A program made the position numbers and the translations under genes. The notes under the pieces were generated by a model. The model was not told the DNA's origin. It made no database searches and was given only the letters and a program-made list of their open reading frames with translations. 64,000 nt of DNA from Quillaja saponaria (lineage: Eukaryota > Streptophyta > Magnoliopsida > Fabales > Quillajaceae), in assembly GCA_029379385.1 (NCBI GenBank), contig CM055608.1, positions 30,688,350-30,752,349 of the forward strand. Reading direction: 5' to 3'. Shown in pieces: positions 49,801 to 62,285 of this stretch (position 1 is its first letter; every line of letters starts with the position of its first letter).

Positions 49801-50774
49801 GTGTAGTATCTTGCTTCTATGAGGATAAAACTGAATGGGGCAAACGGGTGGGATGGATATATGGGTCTGTGACAGAAGATGTGGTGACTGGTTACCGGAT
49901 GCACAATAGAGGGTGGAGATCAGTGTATTGTGTGACCAAACGGGATGCTTTTCGTGGAACGGCTCCAATCAATTTAACAGACAGACTACACCAAGTGCTT
50001 CGTTGGGCAACAGGGTCTGTTGAGATTTTCTTCTCAAGGAACAATGCATTGTTTGCAAGCCGGAGAATGAAATTCTTGCAAAAGGTGGCATATTTCAATG
50101 TTGGAATGTACCCTTTCACTTCAATGTTTCTCCTAGTCTATTGCTTTCTGCCCGCAGTTTCTCTATTTTCTGGGCAATTTATAGTGCAATCCCTCAGTGC
50201 AACCTTCCTGGTGTTCTTGTTGGCCATCACTATCACATTATGTATGCTTGCAATTCTAGAAGTCAGATGGTCAGGAATCACTCTTCACCAATGGTGGCGA
50301 AATGAGCAGTTTTGGGTAATTGGAGGAACAAGTGCGCATCCTGCTGCTGTGTTACAAGGATTGTTGAAGGTCGTAGCTGGAGTTGACATCTCTTTCACAC
50401 TGACTTCAAAATCTGCCACTCCAGATGATGAAGATGATGAATTTGCAGACCTTTACGTGGTCAAGTGGAGCTTCTTGATGATACCTCCAATCACAATAAT
50501 GATGGTGAACATGATTGCCATAGCTGTGGGTGTTGCCAGGACATTATACAGCCCATTTCCACAGTGGAGCAAGCTAGTTGGAGGGGTATTCTTCAGTTTC
50601 TGGGTTCTGTGTCATCTCTACCCCTTTTCAAAGGGTTTGATGGGGAAGAGGGGGAAGGTTCCAACTATAGTCTTTGTGTGGTCTGGATTGCTCTCAATTA
50701 TCATTTCTTTGCTCTGGGTGTACATAAGCCCTCCTTCTGGAAGACAAGATTACATGAAGTTTCAGTTCCCTTGA
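46866..50774 (+). CDS. CSLD5: Cellulose synthase-like protein D5
   Basis: Processive family-2 glycosyltransferase that builds beta-linked wall polysaccharide; Arabidopsis CSLD5 acts at the cell plate. Three exons: 46866-47806, 48118-48922 and 49008-50774, 1170 residues, uninterrupted. The N-terminus [17 protein letters not shown] is CSLD5-like and I start there, not at the in-frame ATG at 46779. A Cys-rich RING-like zinc finger (about residues 155-205: [29 protein letters not shown]) is followed by [15 protein letters not shown]. Two membrane segments occupy about 314-365. The cytosolic catalytic part has YLSDDGG (about 434), [11 protein letters not shown] (about 655), SVTEDVVTG (about 871) and QVLRWATGS (about 910), the D, DCD, TED, QxxRW set. 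About six C-terminal membrane segments follow, ending DYMKFQFP. All catalytic residues are present. The upstream region is rich in MSA-like motifs. It faces GATL5. Confidence 0.97.
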
Positions 50775-53700
50775 TGTGTTGGCAACTATCTTGCAGCTAT
50801 ATTAAGTAAGAATGACGTTGCTCAATTTCACGTTGTAGTTTTTTTTTTTTTCCTTTGAAAAAGAACTTCATGTTGTGAAATATATTACTCTGCCATGATA
50901 TAGTTTCTGGTTTTCTTATTATTCTTCTTGATGTATGTATCAATGAACAAAGTAATTCAACTTCACCCTTTGTCATTCTTGAGAAATATATTACTCTGCT
51001 ACAAAGTCATGATATAGTTAGTCATCCTTGATGTGTATCTATGAACACAGTTATGCAAATTCATCCTTTGTTTTGCAGGTTAGGATATACAAAGTCATGA
51101 TATATTTAGTCATCCTTGATGTGTATCTATATATCTATGAACAAAGTTAGGCAAATTCATCCTTTGTTTTGCATGTTGGGATAGGTAGCGGAGGAACCTC
51201 AGTTGAAAGTTACTCTCAGCATTGTGTTATATTAATAATACTGTCCCCGTTTTAGCCTGAGTAAAATTCTGAAAACAAAATTAAAATGTTCCTTCTGCTT
51301 CCGTCAGTCAAGTTCACTCGCTCATAAGAGATAGCATACAGGCTGGCAACAAAACACAAGTTTCCAGTAGATAATTGCCATTGCAGGAATTACTAGGAAC
51401 AGCTGCCTGCAAGCTGCAAAAAAGTGTCCCACAACTGTCCCCAAACACTTCAATTTCTTTTTCTGTTTGAAATCCTCTGCTTTTGGGCAAGTTTCCTTTG
51501 TCTTTATATTATGCTGGTTCTCAAGTAGAAATTTTTCCATTTGTAGTGGGGTTGATTCTAATTTGGCAGAAAAAGACAGCTGCAATGGTTAATCCATCTT
51601 GTCCATATTATTATTCTAGAAAGGACTGAAATTGGTAAAGCCTAAAGCATGTTTCAGTGTTTCTTTTACAGCTCTTCGCCAAGTCTTGCCAAAGCAAATT
51701 TCATATGCTACCCGAAGCTGGCTGGACAACTTAACTCCCACTCCCTTTCTATCCTGCAGGCATTGCACATTCTTTGTGTCACTAGCCATTGATGAGGCAC
51801 TACATGCAGGTTAAGTTTGCTAGCTCAAGTTTTAAGACGTTAGAAAATCAAGCTCTTGAACTTAGCAATCCTAATAAATCAAATTTATCAATGCATTAGT
51901 AGAAGAGTTAATCTTAGCGTCCCTTGAAGGAGTTACGTAAAGTTTACAGATGGTCCCCTTCATTACAATGGTGACGAAGAACATCGTTGTAATTGAAATG
52001 GCACTGGCAAAGACATGCGCATGTGTTGTTTGTCCCTCTAGCTTGGCCCAGCTAGCTGTTACCACAAAGACTTGGAATTTGCTTATTTGTCATTTTGTTA
52101 TAGCTAGCTTTATGAATTCCATACTTTTCTATTACATCCCTGTTGCATCATTAAATCTTCTGTACGGTTTTCAAAAGAAGATCTAGCCGACTGAAATAGT
52201 ATGTGGTGCTAACTTGTTTTACATGCATGTTGAAATGCAAAAGAGAAGACCAAGTAATACAGCTTTTGGAAGAACCTAATCTCGGCTTACTTACCCTCAG
52301 TGCTAGATTTGCAAATCTACAATTCTGCTAGGAATTAAATTTGCAGAATTACAGTACTAAAATGACTCACCAGAAAATTGGGATTCTTGCATCGTCCTTG
52401 GCTATGCGTGTATATATATACCAAGCATAGCACAATCTATCAATTTGATTCCTTTGCTCCAATTCTAGCTTTCAGACCTCTAGCATTCAGCTAGAATTAC
52501 ACAAACTGGCATGACCCACTTTGAAAGAAGCAGTCGGCATCTTCCTTGTGATATTAAGGTCGGCCAAGAGACTAGGTTGTAAATGTAGGATTTCCTAATA
52601 TGTACAAACATATATACATGGACCACAGAATGTTGATGGTCCACTTGACCCTCTGCTAGGGCTCTTCTCTTTTTCATGTACATGTACGTATGTCCTTTTG
52701 ATATTTCTTTCTCACATGCTACAATGGCTGGTTCACATCCGAGACCCAGAGCAAACAAATGTGGCTCTTAGCCTTTGCAACATCTATCTGTCTATGTGAG
52801 GCTCCCCAGGAAAGTAATAAAAGCTTTCTACAATAGCCTAAGCTGAGCTAATCCTTGAAGTTTTTTTTAGGAACATTAATGCTTATAAGTGGAATGATTC
52901 TCACATTAATCTCACTCATCCTTTTTTGTTTAGCCCTTCAGTGTTTATCTTGAGATAAAATGAGTAAATGACTCTTTGACATTGGGCATGGTAAGAGCTT
53001 CAACTAGGGGCCAAATTTATTTTTGTTGCAGTGGTTTTGTCATGTAAATTAAAGATATTATACAAAAATGATAACTGAACAAATGGGGGATAAACCCAAA
53101 AGCAAATAGGAGATACGGGAGCAAATGATAAAAATGCGGTTATGGGGCTGCTATTCGTGCACCTCTTAGCAACATGGATGAGCTATGAAAAGATCTTTGG
53201 CATTCTATGAACGCAATAGGCTTGTTTTATTACCACTGAAAGATCCGAATCTAATTCCAATTCCATCCACATGAATAACCTAACCCAACAAATTAGTGGA
53301 GGAAAAAAAGAACAGTGAAAAAATTATTTTTACTTTTAGCTAAAAGAAGGCGGCATCGGATGCTAACGTAGCTGAAAATCCTTAAGTTGAATCTGAATGC
53401 TTTGTCATTTGCCTACTGTGCAAGTCTTCACCTTGCTTCTTTTTCTAGAATCCTCTACGTAACTCCAAATGATTGAAATTATTTACAATAGCAAATGATT
53501 AGAATAATACTACTAGTGGCATTTATAAAGTTGTCAATGTCAGATAATGATCTTTTACGATTTCCCCACCTAAAACTTTGTAGGGCCAGTGACAGTTGCC
53601 AGGTCCCAATATATTAATAATATTTCTTTATTGGGTAAATTATAGGCGTTAATCCTGCCATCCAATGTAGCAAAAAGAAAATTAAAAGGGGGATAAAGAA

Positions 53701-54770
53701 AAAGAAAAAGAAACACTTATCCGATGGAAAGAGAACATGGAATTGCCAACTAACTGAGTAAACCGTGCAAGGTATGGAATGTGGAATAGGAATGGGATGG
53801 CAGCTTACAATTGTTCCGCCGCTGCCACCAACCTTATAGCTTTAGCTGCACCACAATTCACAACTTTGTTGGATTCTTCTAAATGCCCAATTTAACAAAG
53901 GCAGCCCGCAACAATGCGCTGGCTTATCCTAATGACACGCCCCCACTCGGTTCCTTTCGGCCTCAAGTAAAATTTTACAAGTGGACAATTAAGCTATTTG
54001 CCCAAATAAAGCATTTATGTCCACCACCTGTTGCTCCATGCTTTATCACCTTCTACCTATAAAGCATTCATTGTTTTTCAATTTTCTTTGCCTTCCCCAA
54101 ATTCAATTAGCAAGCATCTTAACAAAAATTTGCAAGTTTAATGCAAATTACCTACGAGCATAAGCTATTCTCTCAGCCACTAACCAGACTAAAAACAGCA
54201 CAAAGTTAACCTACCACTTAATGAAAGTCATTCATTGTAAAGAAAGACTGCACCTATAATGATAGGTAATTCCCAAGGAACTATATAAAGCAGAAACCAG
54301 AAGGAAAGAAAGTTAATAAGGACTTTTACTAACATTAAATTTTGACAGTCGCAGTAATTAAATGGGATTGGAAAGCACAATTTGCTCCTTCCAAAGCATC
54401 CACCTTCAATGCCATTAATCCCGCCCGTGTAAGGTGTAATGGAGGACAGCTTTCTGTCCATCTCGGTGAGACAGTGTGCAGCTCATATCCTAAATGCAAA
54501 TGTGACTACACATCTACCCTACAATATGTTTTTGTTTCTTTTTCCTTATAATTTCAGAGTCTGCAATAATAATATAGAATACAATGCTAAATAAGATAAT
54601 TGAATTTAAGAATCAATGAAAAATAAGTAGGTGGTCATAGTAACCAAGAAGAAAAAGGCAATACAAATTATTAAGAAAAGATTGAAATTAAATTGAGAAA
54701 TAAATGAACAGAACAAATGACAAAACAGTGCTGAAGGGAATTTACCGGCAGGTACCATTGCCGTTGGGAT
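50775..54770. other. 4 kb between convergent CSLD5 and GATL5
   Basis: Starts with a tandem repeat in the CSLD5 3' flank (50896-51180). The remainder shows only short, unrelated ORFs on both strands, a few ATATAT and GTATGT runs (about 52408-52420, 52670-52690) and no recognisable domain. 3' untranslated ends of both genes must lie here. Confidence 0.7.
50896..51180. repeat. Tandem repeat, 88 bp period, in CSLD5 3' flank
   Basis: Units at 51002-51089 and 51090-51180 begin CAAAGTCATGATATA and share TTAGTCATCCTTGATGTGTA and GCAAATTCATCCTTTGTTTT. A diverged unit precedes them from about 50896 (CATGATATAGTTTCTGG, TTCTTGATGTATGTATC, ATGAACAAAG). Confidence 0.8.
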
Positions 54771-55874
54771 TCAATGAGAGTGTCCGTACAAATCGTATGG
54801 TGCCCATAGGGAGTCTAGGGGGCAAGGCTGCTTCGAATCCAACCTCAGCCATGGCTTCCCACTACCTGACCAATGCAACAGGCTAACTGGACCTGGGTGC
54901 AAGTCCCTACAGCTGCCCCTAACATTATCACCACCCAAGCCGTGTTGGTTCCACCTGTGCTCAATCGGAGCCACACGTCCCGCAAAAACCAGTAGGAACG
55001 GCGGCAGTGAACCCAGCTCGTAGATCCGGTTACTCTTCTGAATCTCCATCCACCTTTCGATCCGCTTTGTGTACCCGCCAAGCCTCCATTTGACTAGATC
55101 GATAACCATCACACCAGTGTTAAAGTAGCACGATTTCCTGCCGGCAAAAATGCCGGAATACCGCTTCCCCGTCCAAAACCGGGGAGTGAAATACTTGCTA
55201 AAGTTAGCGTGGCAGTACTCAGGGGCACCGATTGTTTTAGAACCCAAGCTCGTAGTCCACAGCTTCGAAACATCATCGACCACAACTAGATCAGAGTCCA
55301 AGTAAATTACTCTACGCACACAAGACTCTAGAAGATCGGCCAAGTAATTCCTCGCATAATTCAGCGGCTGCTCAAGCGCTTGCCTCACAGAGGTTGAGAT
55401 CAAATTCTGAACAATTTTAGGATTGAAGTAATACACCTTGAACTTCAATTGAGGAAAAGTGGATCGAACTAGCGAGTCCAGATTCGTCTCCGAGACCAGG
55501 AAGTGAAAGAAAAAGCTCTCAGGGCACAACGAATGCTGCAGAATCGAATGAACGGCAGCGATTGAGCCCCGGAGATACTCAACGTCGAGAGTAATAGCAA
55601 CGTGTACCAAAGAGGGATCACAAACACTGGTTTGCCCAAAATTTCCCTGCCTATTCAAATCACATTCTTCCGCATTGCGAAATGTGGACGCTTTTCGGAA
55701 CGAAAATCGATTCAACAAACCGGCGGGAGACATCTGGACCGGAAAACGGAGATAACCTTCGAGGTGGGAGGATCGGATGGCTTCAGCAGGTGGAAATGAT
55801 TGGAGAGACGGAGAGAGAATTATCATTATCATTGCGGCTGAGAAAAACCCTGAGAATCTCATAACCCACAACAT
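54771..55874 (-). CDS. GATL5: Galacturonosyltransferase-like, GT8 family (GATL5 type)
   Basis: GT8 Golgi glycosyltransferase of the GATL clade, involved in pectin synthesis (GATL5 is linked to rhamnogalacturonan I in Arabidopsis seed mucilage). Single-exon, 367 residues, as is usual for GATLs. I start at Met 55874 ([15 protein letters not shown]), which begins the clade's N-terminal signal-anchor; the ORF stays open upstream to 56132 but that part is Lys/Arg-rich leader without similarity. Then [55 protein letters not shown], the metal-binding [11 protein letters not shown] (DxD, near residue 190), [54 protein letters not shown] and the HxxGxxKPW motif as [10 protein letters not shown] (near 335). 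It ends PYDLYGHSH. Intact. Neighbouring CSLD5 in Arabidopsis also has GATL5 beside it, which supports the name over GATL6/GATL7. Confidence 0.93.
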   Translation of the reverse strand: MLWVMRFSGFFSAAMIMIILSPSLQSFPPAEAIRSSHLEGYLRFPVQMSPAGLLNRFSFRKASTFRNAEECDLNRQGNFGQTSVCDPSLVHVAITLDVEYLRGSIAAVHSILQHSLCPESFFFHFLVSETNLDSLVRSTFPQLKFKVYYFNPKIVQNLISTSVRQALEQPLNYARNYLADLLESCVRRVIYLDSDLVVVDDVSKLWTTSLGSKTIGAPEYCHANFSKYFTPRFWTGKRYSGIFAGRKSCYFNTGVMVIDLVKWRLGGYTKRIERWMEIQKSNRIYELGSLPPFLLVFAGRVAPIEHRWNQHGLGGDNVRGSCRDLHPGPVSLLHWSGSGKPWLRLDSKQPCPLDSLWAPYDLYGHSH

Positions 55875-57263
55875 CTTCACGCCGTAAATCCTCCTCCTCT
55901 TCTTCTTCTTGGACTTGAAATCAAACCGATCTGCCAGAATCGACGATAGGAAAGCTAGGGTTCCTTTTAAGTCCTCCAGTCTTGTGGAAACAGAGAAGGG
56001 GACTGAAAGCCGTCCCAGTCGACTTTCTATCGCAGTGTATCTGTAATAATCAATTAGGAATTCCTTGGGAATGAAGCTACCTTGAGGAGCGAGAAAATGA
56101 AAAAAGAATCCATGAACCGAACCAGGGCGCAAAATAAGGCCCTGGTACTACCGTACGCCGTTGAGCGTATTACTCTTTCCTTCCCCTTCTGCCACTCTTT
56201 CTTTATCTGCCCTCGCTCCACTAGGTTCTCTGTATGTCTCTGAAAGAAAGTGGAAGGAAGAAGAAAAGTAGCAGGACAGACACTAGCAGAGAAGGCCAAT
56301 TCCTTTCCTGTCCTTTCTAGCTCTGCGTTTTTCCACCATAGAAATCCACGGCCTCCAATTCCATCCAAATATAATTAATAATTAATATTTATAAATTTGG
56401 AAACTTTTTATTTTCATCCTCCCTATTAAAGAAGCGCCAGTGTTTTTACCCAAAAAAAATAAAATCGCCAGCTGTCCTGGCTTTCAAACAAAATGACGGT
56501 TGTCTCCTCATACCAGTGTACCTTCTAGTTGTGGTACACGTCGATCATTCTTGTTTTGATTTGGTCTGGTATTTATGTTCATTTTCATGTCCGTTTACTA
56601 TTTATTACTTGGGTCAAAATCCCGACCCGTATCCAACATCAGTAGCGCTACGGTATGATCCGAAAGAGAAGCGAAAATGGAAACCATAATCACAATTCAC
56701 AGCACAGGCCTCTTGTGATTTGCGTTTCCTTTTTAAGCGGTGAAAAATATATGTACCTACCTCTATAAATATAATGGATAGTGCTTTGAAATTTCCTATA
56801 AGCTTATTTTCATTTCCCAAAACAACTTAATTCACCAAAATTAATCAATGTCGTATAATAAGGAAAGGAATCCACGCCCCTTTTTCTTTTCCCTTTCTTT
56901 TTTAAGTTTAGTTCCACTATATGGAAGATATTTTTTTAAAAATAGTTAAGTAATTTTCAAATCAATTTTCTTCTAAATTAAATACTTATAAAACTTTTAT
57001 GAGGTCTCAAGCTCAAAAAATTAAAAATCAAGATATGAGAGTAATTCCTTGATATCTTCTATAATCTCTATATAATATTAAACACCAACTATCATGTAGT
57101 CAAACAATTTCTAAAATTTTGAAGCTCTCACTTTTATTTAAGAAAAATTCATTTTGTTTAATTAAGTGGCGGAGAAGAAAAAGTTGATATGATATTTTTT
57201 ATGGTAAATCTACATCAAAAAAGTATATATATATATTTATTTTTTTCATACTTTTCATTCTTA

Positions 57264-57535
57264 TAACATAGTTTAACTCTCATTTTGTCCATATATTTTA
57301 AGAAATTTAATTTTATGACCTATCTTTTTGAAAATCAATCAAAGTGATCTTAACTGTGATTAACTGTCTAAATTAACTTAATGTCATCTTATAAATTTAT
57401 GGATCAAGTTAATTGTAACTAACCTTTTTGGAAGGACAAAATTTACGGATGTTAATTAGTCATGAAAGATGGCATTAAGTTAATTGAAACCTTTTAAACT
57501 ATAAATACTAAAGTGAGAATTCGACTATACCATAG
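57264..57535. mobile_element. Short MITE-like element
   Basis: About 270 bp. Left arm ATAACATAGTTTAACTCTCA and right arm TGAGAATTCGACTATACCAT are imperfect inverted repeats, and the pairing continues inward (CATTTTGTCCATATATTTTA against the complement of the right arm). Non-coding. Confidence 0.6.
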
Positions 57536-57879
57536 AAACAAAAAGTGTTAAAAAAAATGCTAAAAAAATTGTTGTGTTATATTTATATCTAAGAGGTAGG
57601 AGACCTGATAAATTATGTATAAAAAATAATATTTACTAAATTAATCATGTTTTAAAAATAATAATAGAATATTAAATGATTAAATTGATTAACACTTCAA
57701 TTTATATAAGGCTATGTTTGAATCCAAATTGGAATTAAAAACCAATTTCAAGTCGTGATCATCTTCGAGGCTTCTAATTGTGTCTATCGTCTTCTTCAAT
57801 GGTGGTTTTCGCAGTGTTTAGAAGCTTTTGGTGGTTGTTTTTGTCATCTCCAATAGCTTGATGGTGAATGTTGATGTCT

Positions 57880-58160
57880 ACGGTAAGTTTCGACGATGAT
57901 TATCATCATCTCTGAAGGGTTATAATAACAATTTTCGTCGTTCGGACAGATCTCGATGATTATCGTCACCTCTGATAATTTAAATGACAATTGTGGTCGT
58001 TTCTAATAAGTCCCAACAACACTTCTCATCGTTCTGACGGATCTAGATAATTATTGTTATCTCTAATGGGTTCTAATGATAATTGTCGTTGTTTCCAGTG
58101 GGTCCCAACAATAATTTTTGTCGTTCTGACAAATTTCAATTGTGTTTATCATTTCGGTAG
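57880..58160. repeat. Minisatellite, about 91 bp period
   Basis: Units at about 57940-58030 and 58031-58122 begin GTTC(G/T)GAC(A/G)GATCT and share GACAATTGTGGTCGTTTC-type and TCCCAACAA blocks. A partial unit follows from 58123 and a diverged one precedes from 57880. Confidence 0.75.
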
Positions 58161-60014
58161 GTCTTTATGATGATTGTTGTTGTATTTATTTGTCTCGATT
58201 GTAGTTGATGGTAGTCATCTTTGACATATTCTTATAGTGATTGATATCTATTCGATTAGGTGACGATGAAGCAAAAAAAGGTGTGTGAACAGAGTTGTTT
58301 GTGGGTAGGGTCAGTAGTGAGTGGTGGAGATTGTCAGTAACAATATTATAAAATGATGTGACTTTATTAAATGATAGTCAAAAAAATATATGTACAATAA
58401 TTATAAATTTTACTATTTATAAGAATTGAATAAAAAAATTTAATATCTGAAATTGAGTTGAAAATTTAATTTTAATTCAAATTTTAAGATGTATACAAAA
58501 TTGAAAAATTAAGATTGAGCAGCTGAATTTAGAATCCTAATTGCAATTCACTCTATTCAAATAGATCGTAATATTTTATTTCGGTGGGTGACCAAAATAA
58601 AGGCAAGCGATTCCTGTTGTCGTATCATATTACAGTTTTTGTTGTTTTCTTCATGCCCAAAAAGTGAAAGAGGGTCCTGCTGAACGTGTTGACCCATCCG
58701 ATCAATACTCTGTCGTTTAGCTAAAAACACATTTAACATGTAATTCATTTAACTTGATCAGAAAGATGAAAACATGAGCGTCTCAGAAGGCAGAAGCGGT
58801 GTGCGTAGTGGGGTCTAACAAAGAAATATATGTGTAGTCGTGTTAAATGTGTATGATGGTGCAGGTGTACCGTGTACGGTGCTCTGCTCATCACAATTCA
58901 CAGCTGAAGCCTGTAAATATTGTGTTCCTCGGAAAGCAGTATACCAGTCCGTACTATATAACCTTTTCCTAATTCCCTGCTTTGGCCAGCCTGGCATCCA
59001 GTCATCCCCTCCTGTTGAAAACTCTTCGGATTCGGGTCATGGACTCAAATTCAGATATCGAATACGGTTGGCCCACTGAACTACATCTTTTGCAGCAATT
59101 CTTTTCTTTCAATATCGGACATAAATTTCATCGGATTCAGATACATTATTCGGCTCCATTTTTCTCACTAAATATAGTGATAATTAATAAAGGATGAAAT
59201 TGAGTTATTTATAAAAAGATTATATTTTAACTCAACCGATTTGCCAAGTGGCAAATAGATGTGTTCTTTTTCATTTTACTGGGTACAAATCTATTTGCAG
59301 AATGTACGATGGGAAGGGAAGAAAAACTCTTATAAATTTTGTAAATTTTTGTTTAGAAGAATTAATTAAGATATGTGGTAATTAATTTTGAATTTAATGA
59401 CTATAAATACATAGATATATTTTTATTTGAAATGAGAATATCATAAGAATTTTTTTAAGAAGTGTTCAAACGTCATAAATTATGATTTTATAAATAAAAA
59501 TTTATAATATTTGTTATGTTAGTTTTAATTTTAGTATTATTTAATATATTTTTATATTAAAAATTTTAATTTTTAAAATTATATTTATTGTATTTTGATA
59601 TAATATTTTTCTAGCAAGTATCCTATGTATGAGGATTTTATAAATAAAAGAAAAATTATAAATTTTATTACGGTTATTACGTTAATTGAAAATTATTTAA
59701 CGCTCAAATTTTTATTTTGGAAAATTTTCAAAAACCTCTTACAAAAGCTCATTAACAAATTATCTTTAACGCAGAAGTTAATTTTTTTTCTTTTGACAGT
59801 GTCGCAATACTGTTACTGAACATTCTAGAAACAGTGACGTCAGATTAGATAATCCCGTTAATTAGTTGGACTAGCCGTTAACAGCAGCTAGTTGTTGGAT
59901 TAAGACTTCCCATTTGCCAATAAAAATAATAATTAATAATAGAAAAGGTTCATATTTCCAAAACCTAATCTCTATCCCTTGGGCAAGAATTAACCGACAT
60001 TCTCCTCTATTAAT

Positions 60015-60110
60015 AGCCGTTGGATTCCGTCTACAATTTGGTCACTTCAAATAAATTGCTTTAGCCGTTGGGTTCCTTTTACAATTTGGTCACTTCAAAT
60101 AAATTGCTTT
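60015..60110. repeat. 48 bp tandem duplication
   Basis: Two copies, 60015-60062 and 60063-60110, each AGCCGTTGG(A/G)TTCC followed by TACAATTTGGTCACTTCAAA and TAAATTGCTTT. Nearly identical, so recent. Confidence 0.9.
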
Positions 60111-60236
60111 ATTGCATTCACGAAATCACCGCTAACAGTATAATACCATTTAGTTTTTGTTCTGCTTATTTGTGCCTTGGGGCCAGTTTTGACTTTTAAG
60201 CCGAAAATAAAAAATCGCTACTAAAATTCTAAGGAC

Positions 60237-60480
60237 TCATTTGATATATGGTATAAGAATAATAGTATAAGGTTATTCAGTTAACTCTTATACAGTATTT
60301 GACAGTAACAAAATAATATAAACTTATATTATTGACTCTCTTTTTTTATTATGTCTGATAATATAAAATTATATAATAAGGAGAGGAGAATAAGATAACA
60401 TTATAATAATTATAAAATTATATAACATAATATATTATTTATCATATATTATACAATCTTATACGATGCACTAAATAAAT
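60237..60480. mobile_element. MITE-like element
   Basis: Ends CTCATTTGATATATGGTATA and TCTTATACGATGCACTAAAT form imperfect inverted repeats (ATGGTATAAGAAT against ATCGTATAAGATT) about 240 bp apart. AT-rich and non-coding. Confidence 0.5.
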
Positions 60481-61802
60481 TATTAAGTTATGGTGAAAAT
60501 TAGAAAGAACCAAAATCATATAAGAAATGTAAATGGGCCTAAATTGAAGCCCATACATACTTATTCAATGTATATTACCCAGAAACACGAAGTCCAATAA
60601 AGAAAAAAATATCATTCAATCTACGATTTTGGGCTTTTATTTGTACAACCTAGAGTTTAGCCTTTTCAGTAATTGCCAAATGGTGTTCTAGACAAGTATG
60701 GTACTCTGGTCAACTTGTGGGATGGGATTGAAATATCTTAGGTATTTGAATCAATGTTTTAAAATCTAACCGGTTGATCGTCTTATGCGTGACAAATGAG
60801 ATGGAGTTGGATTGGTCAAAATCAATAAAATTATAAAAATTAGAAGAACCAATGTCAATTAATTGAATTAAATTGTTAAAAATAAATAAATTATTATTTA
60901 TATTAAATATCAGTAAAATAATTATATTTTATATTAATATTTTTTTTGTTATTTTGATATATAAGTTAAAATTTAAATATTATGATACATAATGAATTTA
61001 GCCGTTGTCGTATTAATTAATAAGAATAATATTTTTAGTGATTGTGATGTGATTTTTTTTTATTTAATAAATATTAAATTATTATTTTTTGTTTTACTAC
61101 ATGATTAACATAAAATTATTAAATATATATAACATTCAAAATATAAATTATGCATTTATAATATCATCTGATCAAATTTGGATTAAACTAATGATCCGAG
61201 CTCCTACAATTTTTTTGAGTCATCGCTTGTCTAATTTTTAAAATATTAATTTGAATGGGACAGCTCGACAACCTTTGTTCAACAAATATTCGTTCATAAC
61301 TTTGAGAAACCAAAGAAGAACATGTGGCCGCTATTTAGATCTTAATCTACTTCTTAAAATAAATTTAATTATAAATAATAATAGACTCAAAATAATAAAA
61401 TAAGAGACATTGCTACTTGGATGATAGTTTAATATAAGAAAGGAAAAAAAAAAACTCACTTTTTGCATCAAAAAAAATGGAATATATAATTAATGTTTAA
61501 AACATAAACTAATATAATATGTGTCTACTCACAAAAAGTAAAAATATCGATATCTTTTTTTTGTTATACATATATAATTTGATTCTTCGACTCAAATTTC
61601 TATCTAATCATATTGAATTTTGTTAAATCTGATTATCTAAGTGAAGAAGATTAGAACAAGAAGAAAAGCCAATTTATTACATTATTACAATTACATCAAA
61701 GAAGAATAACACCTTTGCAAGTATCTTCTTAGATTTCTATCTAACCAAACGTATAGCTGGCTGCCTAGTAGACAGGAAATTGTAGTCCCGGGTTAATATT
61801 TC

Positions 61803-62285
61803 TTACCGTCGGCTGGAAATTTGTGAGGCTTTTCTGGGTGCATCGCGGGGCACCAACGGTCCCTGCACCATCACCAATGACTTATAGATCTGAACGATCA
61901 TTTTTTCATCATACTCCTTCACTGGGGCCCTCTCAAACACACAAATCCCATCTCCTTCTCTTCCTCCTAGGGCCCCACCACCATTACCATAACCATAACC
62001 AGAAGCAGAGCTCATCACCGGAGAGTTGGCTAATCCCATCATCATCTTAACATATGAATCTCTTAGCCACACCAAAAACTTGTTTGGCGCCGAACCCATT
62101 TTTGAAAATCGGATCTTCGGAGTGATCTTAATCTTCCAGAACCGCTTCCTCCGTGTCTGGGTAGAACTAGAACCCAACTCAATCTTGCTCCTCCTCCGCC
62201 TACCCGACCCATTTAATCTCCGGTACCCTCTTCTACTCCAATACTTTCTCAACCCATTATACACCCTTACTGAAACACCTTCCAT
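61803..62285 (-). CDS. Plant-specific small basic protein of unknown function
   Basis: Single-exon ORF of 160 residues. MEGVSVRVYNGLRKYWSRRG opens a strongly basic first half (GRRRRSK, TRRKRFWKIKITPKIRF). A more hydrophobic patch FLVWLRDSYVKMMMGLANS (about 72-90) follows, then a Gly/Tyr-rich linker (SGYGYGNGGG) and a charged end APVKEYDEKMIVQIYKSL. I know of no assigned function. From memory it resembles small uncharacterised plant proteins encoded close to GATL5/GATL6 in Arabidopsis (At1g02700/At4g02140 region), which its position beside GATL5 supports. No signal peptide is visible; the basic half could direct it to the nucleus. The antisense strand is also open (62026-62343), but composition and protein character favour this frame. 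Confidence 0.7.
   Translation of the reverse strand: MEGVSVRVYNGLRKYWSRRGYRRLNGSGRRRRSKIELGSSSTQTRRKRFWKIKITPKIRFSKMGSAPNKFLVWLRDSYVKMMMGLANSPVMSSASGYGYGNGGGALGGREGDGICVFERAPVKEYDEKMIVQIYKSLVMVQGPLVPRDAPRKASQISSRR

Larger units (their letters stand above)
55875..61802. other. 5.9 kb intergenic region upstream of GATL5
   Basis: About 55875-56390 is the GATL5 leader and promoter. Then AT-rich DNA with several repeats: a MITE-like element (57264-57535), a minisatellite (57880-58160), a 48 bp tandem duplication (60015-60110) and a second MITE-like element (60237-60480). Scattered short ORFs (58557-59197, 59625-59819) show no family resemblance. I see no gene. Confidence 0.7.

Noticed and set aside
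55875..56132. Extended N-terminus of the GATL5 reading frame (86 more codons)
   Set aside because: Lys/Arg-rich and without similarity; the family signal-anchor starts at the Met at 55874.
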